Positions 32,573-38,388 of a stretch of DNA of 38,388 nucleotides are shown here, piece by piece. The translations under genes and the position numbers were made by a program. This stretch comes from an uncultured Aquimarina sp. (lineage in GTDB: Bacteria > Bacteroidota > Bacteroidia > Flavobacteriales > Flavobacteriaceae). How positions within the stretch are numbered: the stretch's first letter is position 1; each line of letters opens with the position of its first letter. The notes beneath the pieces were generated by a model that saw only the letters and a program-made list of their open reading frames with translations, was not told where the DNA came from and made no database searches. The DNA lies in NCBI GenBank assembly GCA_947492105.1, contig CANLMN010000036.1, positions 1 through 38,388 on the forward strand. Reading direction: 5' to 3'.

Positions 32573-32704
32573 ATGTCGGCCATATTTTCTCTAGGAAAGA
32601 GAACGTCTAAAAAATCACTCACTAAAATCGAATACTACCTTGAAAATGGTAATCGGGATGAAAAGAAAGAGGCAAAAAAAGCAATGAAGAAGATAAAGGC
32701 TTAA
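32573..32704 (+). CDS. Small basic helical ORF (43 aa)
   Basis: Reads MSAIFSLGKRTSKKSLTKIE then YYLENGNRDEKKEAKKAMKKIKA. It looks like a real protein end: amphipathic, Lys-rich and helical. The frame stays open upstream (GIRFLEEDELR) to the edge of repeat copy E, so it may be the C-terminal remnant of a longer gene cut by that insertion. No family recognised. Weak start context. Confidence 0.4.
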   Translation: MSAIFSLGKRTSKKSLTKIEYYLENGNRDEKKEAKKAMKKIKA

Positions 32705-32761
32705 TTTTTAATCCCGCAAATTAATAATTGGGACTACCTCCAAAAGTATGTAAATAAAAAA

Positions 32762-32795
32762 ATAGGGATTGACTAAATAAAGAGGCAATCCCTAT
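32762..32795 (-). terminator. Terminator of the pirin-YceI unit
   Basis: Perfect 10-bp stem ATAGGGATTG (32762-32771) with CAATCCCTAT (32786-32795); on the minus strand it is followed by TTTTTTATTT. It lies 18 bp after the YceI stop. Confidence 0.85.
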
Positions 32796-32813
32796 GAAAT
32801 ATTTTCTAATCAT

Positions 32814-33338
32814 CTATTGTTTGATAAACTGCGCGTCTATAGCTAGGTTTATGGTATCGCTCACGACGATACTACCAGCTTCTGTAACGACGTTCCAAGT
32901 GAGACCAAAATCTTTTCTGTTTATTTTTCCAGTAATTTCAAAACCAGCTTTTGTCTGCCCATAAGGATCTACAGCCACACCGATAAAGTCTGTATTCAAT
33001 TTTACTTCCTTAGTGACCTCCTTGATCGTTAAATCCCCCACTATAGTATCTCCATCAAAGGATTTTGACTGAAATTTCATTTCAGGATACTCTGCTACAT
33101 TAAAGAAATCTTCTGATTTCAAGTGCGTATTTCTATCGTTATTTTTTGTGTTTAATGAGTCGATTTTAGCCGTGAAGTTAAAATTTGCATCTTTAAAATC
33201 ATCGCTTTCTGTTTCTACAGATGCGTTGAAATCTTCAAAAGCTCCTTTTATGGTAGAAATCATCATATGTTTTACCTTGAAACCTATTTCTGAATGGTCT
33301 GCGTCTATATTCCAGGATGTTTTTATTGCTGTATTCAT
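32814..33338 (-). CDS. YceI family protein
   Basis: Lipocalin-like protein of 174 residues that in relatives binds polyisoprenoids. Typical YceI sequence starts at once: SWNIDADHSEIGFKVKHMMISTIKGAFEDF, then NTKNNDRNTHLKSEDFFNVA, MKFQSKSF, VGDLTIKEVTKEV and the closing FEITGKINRKDFGLTWN. There is no signal peptide, so this copy should be cytoplasmic, unlike E. coli YceI. It follows the pirin gene by 42 bp on the same strand and shares its terminator. Confidence 0.95.
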   Translation of the reverse strand: MNTAIKTSWNIDADHSEIGFKVKHMMISTIKGAFEDFNASVETESDDFKDANFNFTAKIDSLNTKNNDRNTHLKSEDFFNVAEYPEMKFQSKSFDGDTIVGDLTIKEVTKEVKLNTDFIGVAVDPYGQTKAGFEITGKINRKDFGLTWNVVTEAGSIVVSDTINLAIDAQFIKQ

Positions 33339-33380
33339 TGTTTGTGTTTCTTGAGAATTAGTGTTTGATTTTATAGCTGA

Positions 33381-34256
33381 TTATTGTTTTACGGGAACTT
33401 CCATCAATAGGATTTCGGCATCGCTGTCTCCTTGGATATCCAAGGTTGCTATATCCCAAATACCATAGCCATCTCGCTCATTGAGAGTTTGTCCGTTTAT
33501 AGTTGCATTCCCTTTTAAAATAAAGGCATATACACCATTCTTTTCTTTATCGTTCAAATTATACTCAACCGTTTTGCCTTTATCAAGGTTGGTCATATTG
33601 AACCAAGCGTTTTGGTGTATCCAAACACCAGCATCATCTGCATTAGGTGATAATACTTGTTGTAATTTATTCTTACGGTCAGTTGTGTCCAATGTTATCT
33701 GATCATAACGTGGTTCAACGTTTTGCTTGTTTGGTATCACCCAAATTTGTAAGAACTTTACGGGTTTGTCAGGGCTGTTATTGTATTCAGAATGCATTAC
33801 GCCAGTTCCTGCACTCATCACTTGGATGTCTCCCGATTTAATTATCGTTGAGTTGCCCATATTATCCTTATGGTTCAAATCACCTTCAAGCGGAATAGAA
33901 ATTATTTCCATATCCTTATGAGGATGAGTTCCGAAACCTTTGCTTTCTGAAACAGTGTCATCATTTAGTACTCTTAGTACACCAAAGTTCATTCGCTCTG
34001 GGTTATGGTAATTTGCAAAACTGAAGGTATGCTTAGAATGTAGCCAACCGTGATTTGCATCTCCTCTTGAATCTGCTTTGTGAAGTATCGTATTCATCGT
34101 TCTTGTTTCTTTATTTGGTAAATGATTGTACCCAATGTTATTATTTATTAATGAATCGTTTGTTGTCTTTCGTTCTGTTTTTGCGAAAACGAAAACTCCG
34201 AACATTGTTGCTATACTACCTGCAAGTGAGTTTTTTAAGAAATTCTTACGTTCCAT
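33381..34256 (-). CDS. Pirin family protein with an N-terminal export-like signal
   Basis: Bicupin protein of 291 residues. The pirin domain begins near residue 53 with MNTILHKADSRGDANHGWLH and carries the metal-site region GFGTHPHKDMEIISIPLEG and the histidine/glutamate stretch MSAGTGVMHSEYN, followed by IWVIPNKQN. Such proteins oxidise flavonols or act as redox switches. The first 52 residues, MERKNFLKNSLAGSIATMFG then VFVFAKTERK, look like a Tat-type signal with an Arg-Lys pair, unusual because pirins are normally cytosolic. An ATG at 34100 would give the plain pirin. It is followed by YceI and preceded by AraC on the same strand. Confidence 0.92.
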   Translation of the reverse strand: MERKNFLKNSLAGSIATMFGVFVFAKTERKTTNDSLINNNIGYNHLPNKETRTMNTILHKADSRGDANHGWLHSKHTFSFANYHNPERMNFGVLRVLNDDTVSESKGFGTHPHKDMEIISIPLEGDLNHKDNMGNSTIIKSGDIQVMSAGTGVMHSEYNNSPDKPVKFLQIWVIPNKQNVEPRYDQITLDTTDRKNKLQQVLSPNADDAGVWIHQNAWFNMTNLDKGKTVEYNLNDKEKNGVYAFILKGNATINGQTLNERDGYGIWDIATLDIQGDSDAEILLMEVPVKQ

Positions 34257-34352
34257 CGTTCTTTATTTTTATCGTATTACAAAGATGCGAAAGTTTTGAA
34301 GTCTGTGTAATATAAAAAAAAGGGAGAAACTTATGAAAATCCGATATAGACC

Positions 34353-35234
34353 CTAGGACAAGGTCTTGATCTCGTGTTTCTTGAAATTAGATGGAGAAAC
34401 TTGAGTGTGTTTCTTGAAAAAAGCGCTGAAGTTTGCTGGCGCATTAAAGCCTAGCTCGTAACCTATCTCCTTATTGGTTTGGTCTGTAAAATAAAGTAAT
34501 CGTTTTGCTTCGGTAATAATTCTGGCTTGTATATATTCTTTTGCAGTTTTACCTATGGTGGATTTGATCGTACGATTCAAATGGTCCGGTGTGATATGAA
34601 GCTCATCGGCATAAAAACTGGTAGAATGCTCTTTTTTGTAGTACGTATTTACAGCATTTTTGAATGATTTGATAATTTGATTATTAGAAGAATAGGTGTT
34701 TTCTTCAGCAGAGTTTATAGCGTAAATGTTGTTACACTCTATTAGTAGTAATTTTAAAAAAGCACCTATGGATAAATACTTCATTGCTGCATTGCTATGA
34801 AACAATTCAAAAATATTTTGGGTAAATGTAGTGATGTTCGCAAACTGATTTTCTTCAGGTAATAATGGTGGGCTTTGTCCATAATTAGAAAAAAGATTTA
34901 AACTCTCTATAAACGATAATGGAATAGAATTTTCTACTAGAAACTGACTAGAAAAAGTCATAACATAACCAAAGGATTTCTCGTTTTCTATAACCTGATG
35001 TACTTGTCCAGGCGCTACAAAATACAACTGTTGTTTACCTAACTCATAACTATTAAAATCTATTTTGTGCTGTCCCGATGCTTCTTTAATTATTAAAACA
35101 GTGAAGTAATTATGTCTATGCGGATCATCTACTTTGCCATGGTACTTATCATAAATGTCTTCCATACGAGAAATTTCAAAACTTGAACTTTCTTGGTGAG
35201 TATTTACTTTTTGATACGTCTTAACAGTGGTCAT
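34353..35234 (-). CDS. AraC family transcriptional regulator
   Basis: A 293-residue regulator. The N-terminal AraC-type cupin (about 20-130) has DDPHRHNYFTVLIIKEASGQ and the sugar-sensor-like QLYFVAPGQVHQV. The C-terminal double helix-turn-helix (about 190-290) reads FYADELHITPDHLNRTIKST then GKTAKEYI, and NKEIGYELGFNAPANFSAFFKKHTQVSPSNFKK. Two arrangements are possible: it leads a minus-strand unit with pirin and YceI (96-bp gap), or it controls the divergent gene pair at 35503, 268 bp away. Confidence 0.95.
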   Translation of the reverse strand: MTTVKTYQKVNTHQESSSFEISRMEDIYDKYHGKVDDPHRHNYFTVLIIKEASGQHKIDFNSYELGKQQLYFVAPGQVHQVIENEKSFGYVMTFSSQFLVENSIPLSFIESLNLFSNYGQSPPLLPEENQFANITTFTQNIFELFHSNAAMKYLSIGAFLKLLLIECNNIYAINSAEENTYSSNNQIIKSFKNAVNTYYKKEHSTSFYADELHITPDHLNRTIKSTIGKTAKEYIQARIITEAKRLLYFTDQTNKEIGYELGFNAPANFSAFFKKHTQVSPSNFKKHEIKTLS

Positions 35235-35502
35235 TCCTAATTATTAGATTTTGCTATACGCAGTTAAATTTACAACATTGAGTTATATACTTTTTCTATT
35301 TCTATATGTTTATCGGGAATGAGCCAGAAGATTTCTAGTTTATAGACGTAACACACTATAAGGTATACGATTAACACACTGACGCATATAACTTTAACAT
35401 ATTATTATCACTGCAATTTGTAAAGTATTTGATTTTTGACGACTCTAACTTAAATAACACACAAAAATTTTAATTAAAAATTAATCTAATCTACACGACT
35501 TT

Positions 35503-36057
35503 ATGAAATCAACACCATTCTTAAGTTTACTAACTCAAAACATTCCTTTTAATTCTAAAAAAGAAATGTTTCAAAGTTCTACGTCAGAAAACAAGTTAAG
35601 TTTTAGTAAGGAATTATTAAATAAAGATTTGCTATTTACGCCACATTTAAAAAAAAATTTCGGAAATATATATGTTTGTAAAATAGGCGATAAACCTATA
35701 GAATCAGAAGATATCTACATAAGAGAATCCGTAATTAAACAAGAAGATACGGATTATGAGATTTTAGTAGCTAATCTTAGAATTGAAAAAAAAAATGTCC
35801 CAGCAGGGTTAATAAATGACCTTCGATCTACTACGATACCATTCGGGAGTTTACTCGAAAAATATTATATTGACGTTACGATTAAAAATCAAGAAATTAT
35901 TGCCATAAGGAACATTGGTGATGATGGAGCTACGCGTATGGGGAGAAGTCGTGATATGATAAAAAAAGGGACGGACGATTTAATTTGTAATGTTTATGAA
36001 TTATTAAGCACGGAACAACAGCTTTTAATGGCTAAGAAACATGCGGTGAATATTTAA
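35503..36057 (+). CDS. Putative chorismate lyase-like protein (UbiC/DUF98 fold)
   Basis: A 184-residue cytosolic protein. I align it by eye with chorismate pyruvate-lyases, which turn chorismate into 4-hydroxybenzoate and pyruvate. The supports are YIRESVIKQ with Arg74 at the position of the substrate-binding Arg of UbiC (LREILL), NLRIEKKNVPAGLINDLRST followed by TIPFGSLL matching the PLG turn of the family, and a late Glu166 in NVYELLS matching the catalytic TELFL Glu. Overall identity is low. The next gene, 41 bp on, hydroxylates benzoates, which supports the role. The call is inference and needs a structure or profile search. Confidence 0.58.
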   Translation: MKSTPFLSLLTQNIPFNSKKEMFQSSTSENKLSFSKELLNKDLLFTPHLKKNFGNIYVCKIGDKPIESEDIYIRESVIKQEDTDYEILVANLRIEKKNVPAGLINDLRSTTIPFGSLLEKYYIDVTIKNQEIIAIRNIGDDGATRMGRSRDMIKKGTDDLICNVYELLSTEQQLLMAKKHAVNI

Positions 36058-36098
36058 ATCATTTTATAAAATGATTCATAAAAGCAAAATACAATTAA

Positions 36099-37268
36099 AT
36101 GAAAACACAAGTTGGAATAATTGGCGCTGGGCCCGCAGGGCTTTTGCTAGCTAGATTACTATACAATAAAGGGGTTAACAGTATCATTATAGAAAAAGAA
36201 ACTGAAAATTATGTACGAAATAGAGACAGAGCAGGGATATTAGAACAGACTAGTGTGGATCTTATTATGTCTTCTGGCGTAGGCGATAATCTTAAAAAAG
36301 AGGGATTAGTTCACTCCGGAATATTTTTTCATTATAATAAAAATAAGCATTTCATAAACTTTTTAGAGGCAAACAACAAAAAAACGGTAGTTGCTTATAC
36401 ACAAAAAGCACTAGTGGGTGACTTTATAAATAAAGCACAGGATGATGGTTTGGAGATTATATTTGAAGCTAAAGCTGAAAGAATAGAAGATTTAGATACC
36501 ATCAAGCCTAAATTATTTTATAAAAAAAATAATAAAGAACAATCTTTGGAATGTGATTTTATTATCGGTTGCGATGGATTTCATGGTATTAGTCGAGTTT
36601 CAATACCTAATCATAAAGAAGAAACTATAGAAAAAATATTCCCATATTCTCTTTACGGAGTATTGTCTGATTCCCCGCCGATTTCTGAAAATATTATTTG
36701 TGGATATCACCCAAATGGATGTTCTATTCAAAGCATGCGTGGTGCTCATTTAACGAAATTTTATTTCCAGTGTCCAAATGACACAACGACAGATAGCTGG
36801 TCGGATGATGAGATATGGGATGAACTAGATCTTAGACTTGGAGTAAAAAACACAAGAGGTGATATTTTGGATAAAAAAGTAATACCTCTTAGAAGTATGG
36901 TGTGTAATAAACTACAGCATAATCGCCTATTTATAGCAGGAGACTCAGCTCATATAGTTCCTCCTACAGGAGCTAAGGGGATGAATTGTGCTATTGGTGA
37001 TATTAGTGTTTTGTCTAAAGGACTTATCGACTACTTTATTAATAATGATGAGGAGTTACTCAATAATTATTCAAAAATAGCACTAAAAAGAATTTGGAAG
37101 GTAGTACGTTTCTCTTGGTGGATGACTACGACTCTTTTTCTTGATCCTAAACAAAGTCAGTTTGATACGCAAATGCAATTAGCCACTTTAGATTATCTAT
37201 TTAGTTCTGAAGCAGCAATTAAATCATTTTCTGAAAATTATGCAGGATTACCGATAGAGAATCAATAA
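36099..37268 (+). CDS. PobA-like 4-hydroxybenzoate 3-monooxygenase family protein
   Basis: FAD- and NAD(P)H-dependent aromatic hydroxylase of 389 residues, the PobA length; PobA converts 4-hydroxybenzoate to protocatechuate. Motifs: Rossmann GAGPAG (9-14), R42 and R44 (NRDRAG), H72 (LVHSG), GCDGFHGISR (157-166), the FAD motif GDSAHIVPPTGAKGMN (281-296) and the C-terminal ENYAGLP with Tyr381. By eye it aligns with Pseudomonas PobA without gaps to about residue 230, so the carboxylate-binding S212 and R214 and Y222 are kept. Position 201, the substrate-activating Tyr, is Cys. No protocatechuate-degradation genes adjoin. The pair appears AT-richer than its surroundings and lies beside an IS. Confidence 0.88.
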   Translation: MKTQVGIIGAGPAGLLLARLLYNKGVNSIIIEKETENYVRNRDRAGILEQTSVDLIMSSGVGDNLKKEGLVHSGIFFHYNKNKHFINFLEANNKKTVVAYTQKALVGDFINKAQDDGLEIIFEAKAERIEDLDTIKPKLFYKKNNKEQSLECDFIIGCDGFHGISRVSIPNHKEETIEKIFPYSLYGVLSDSPPISENIICGYHPNGCSIQSMRGAHLTKFYFQCPNDTTTDSWSDDEIWDELDLRLGVKNTRGDILDKKVIPLRSMVCNKLQHNRLFIAGDSAHIVPPTGAKGMNCAIGDISVLSKGLIDYFINNDEELLNNYSKIALKRIWKVVRFSWWMTTTLFLDPKQSQFDTQMQLATLDYLFSSEAAIKSFSENYAGLPIENQ

Positions 37269-37277
37269 AACAGGAGT

Positions 37278-37298
37278 AATAGCTATAGTCTAGCTATT
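37278..37298 (+). other. Short hairpin after the pobA-like gene
   Basis: AATAGCTA-TAGTC-TAGCTATT, a perfect 8-bp stem 10 bp after the stop, preceding the main terminator. Confidence 0.55.
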
Positions 37299-37312
37299 AG
37301 CAACCTAATATC

Positions 37313-37345
37313 TGGAACATTACGGGCACGTAATGTTCCATTTTT
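37313..37345 (+). terminator. Terminator of the chorismate lyase-like / pobA-like operon
   Basis: Perfect 12-bp stem TGGAACATTACG (37313-37324) with CGTAATGTTCCA (37329-37340), GGCA loop, then TTTTT. Confidence 0.92.
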
Positions 37346-37800
37346 GTTATGTACGGATATCTAGAGCTAGTACTTTTACTCGGATATATGTTTAAAGATT
37401 CTCAGAGGTAAAATAAATATCCTAGAACTATGAAAAATGACTTTACAGTCCTGATTTCAAACAAAAAACAATTCGTTTCATTACTATAACTTACCAAATC
37501 AAAAATATGTTCTTGGTCTACTTGATTAGGCATAACAATATTTGGCAACCCTAAAGCCCAAAATTAGAGCCTTTATGTAGCCAAATTCTTACATATATTG
37601 CTCCAAGCAACTGCATTAACGAACCTGCAGATGTTTATGGACTAGTAGTATTATTCATTTGTGAAGATCAATAACATATTCTTACTACTAACCTGAGTTC
37701 GATTAATATTAAGGTTTTTTTTTGTAGCAAAAAAGATAGATTTTCAGTACATTAAAGTTCTGAAATTCAATTTTTTAATCTAAAAATCTATCTATGGTTT
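37346..37800. other. 455-bp gap, possible decayed coding sequence on the minus strand
   Basis: On the minus strand 37563-37402 is open for 53 codons and looks protein-like, with ATG at 37533 (MPNQVDQEHIFDLVSYSNET...). Flanking frames are broken, so it may be a remnant; I recognise no family. The left end of the IS982 element should lie near 37700-37790, but no clear terminal repeat is visible. Confidence 0.35.
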
Positions 37801-38388
37801 GTTATACTAACAATTACGGAAATATTTTGTGTTATCGATGAGTTTTGTAAAGAATACGATCAAATAGTTGATAAAGCTTTGCTCGGGAATCCTTCTAAAC
37901 GCCCTTCAGTGATGTCTAAGAGTGAAATTATTACTATTACAGTGCTTTTTCATTTAGGTGGTTTTAGGACTTTTAAACATTTCTATATTCACTATGTCCA
38001 AAAGCATATACAAGACCAATTTCCCAAGACAGTATCCTATAATAGGTTTACAGAACTGATGCAACACAATTTAATGCCGATGACTTTGTTTTTGAAAACC
38101 TGTTGTTTAGGCGAGTGTACAGGTATTTCTTTTGTGGATTCAACTCCTATAAGGGTTTGCAAAAACAAACGTATTAAAAGGAATAGCCAATACAGGCAAA
38201 TCAACCATGGGGTGGTTCTACGGTTTTAAATTACATATTGTGATCAACGATAAAGGCGAAATACTAACTTTTACCATCACACAAGCTAGTGATGATGATA
38301 GAACACCTCTAAAACAAAAACGCTTCCTAGATAAAATATTTGGAAAACTTTTTGCCGATAAAGGCTATATCGGAAAAGACTTAGCAAA
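37801..38388 (+). pseudogene. IS982 family transposase, frameshifted, truncated at window edge
   Basis: The frame LTITEIFCVIDEFCKEYDQI through RPSVMSKSEIITITVLFHLG, FKHFYIHYVQKH and SFVDSTPIRVCKNKRIK is typical IS982. Near 38177 the reading frame shifts by +1: downstream the family sequence continues as KGIANTGKSTMGWFYGFKLH and IVINDKGEILTFTITQASDD to the edge. The residues normally between NKRIK and KGIA appear to be missing, which fits a deletion between two AGGAAT copies. The start codon also seems lost (ATA CTA ACA before the conserved ITEIF). Inactive as it stands, unless programmed frameshifting occurs. Confidence 0.85.

Noticed and set aside
1-38388. CRISPR array, rRNA operon, toxin-antitoxin or phage-defence operon
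   Set aside because: No regularly spaced repeats, no rRNA-like sequence, and no pair of small genes with recognisable antitoxin, nuclease or ATPase motifs was found.

Overview
The window looks like chromosomal DNA of a marine-type Flavobacteriaceae bacterium (Bacteroidota). Support comes from low G+C, starts without Shine-Dalgarno sequences, -7 boxes of the TAnnTTTG type, many short signal-peptide lipoproteins, and recognisable family members (RseP, FeoA/FeoB with a Cys-rich partner, TrxA next to a DUF58 protein, YitT, DUF2911, DUF6503). The genus cannot be settled from sequence alone.

Layout. 1-5.5 kb is housekeeping: the end of an unknown gene, tRNA-Asn, the site-2 protease rseP, a SCO copper chaperone, and the ferrous-iron operon feoA-feoB followed by a 48-residue Cys-tailed membrane peptide. 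Between feoB and that peptide lies a 75-nt strongly folding element. 5.5-12 kb holds an EamA transporter, a large unidentified lipoprotein, small secreted proteins and long gene-poor gaps. 12-16.7 kb has an endonuclease/exonuclease/phosphatase protein, trxA, a DUF58 protein, tRNA-Asp and small membrane proteins or lipoproteins. 16.9-23.6 kb has an alpha-carbonic anhydrase, a GH11 xylanase-like lipoprotein, a DUF6503-DUF2911 gene pair, an IS110 remnant and a secreted carbohydrate-binding-like protein. 23.7-28 kb (minus strand) is an uptake locus: a small CNGKC-motif protein, a TonB-dependent receptor and a PepSY membrane protein. 28-32.7 kb has two small cytosolic proteins, a LysR regulator, an RsiV/DUF3298-like lipoprotein and a YitT protein. 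32.8-37.3 kb has AraC, pirin and YceI genes on the minus strand, divergent from a two-gene cassette that I read as a chorismate-lyase-like protein plus a PobA-like flavin hydroxylase. A frameshifted IS982 transposase runs off the right edge.

Main observations. First, the gaps contain related small palindromic repeats (about 150-165 bp) that share a GCATAGC-CTTA-GCTA-like centre and ATACC...GGTAT ends. About eight whole or partial copies are visible, three of them piled up at 20.15-20.47 kb. They look like non-autonomous (MITE-like) elements. Second, the cassette at 35.5-37.3 kb would convert chorismate to 4-hydroxybenzoate and then to a dihydroxybenzoate, but the hydroxylase has Cys in place of the catalytic Tyr201 of PobA, so its substrate or chemistry may differ. 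Third, the GH11-like lipoprotein keeps both catalytic glutamates. Fourth, the folded element next to feoB has no name known to me.

Limits. Everything here was read by eye. Family assignments rest on motifs and remembered homologues, not on searches.
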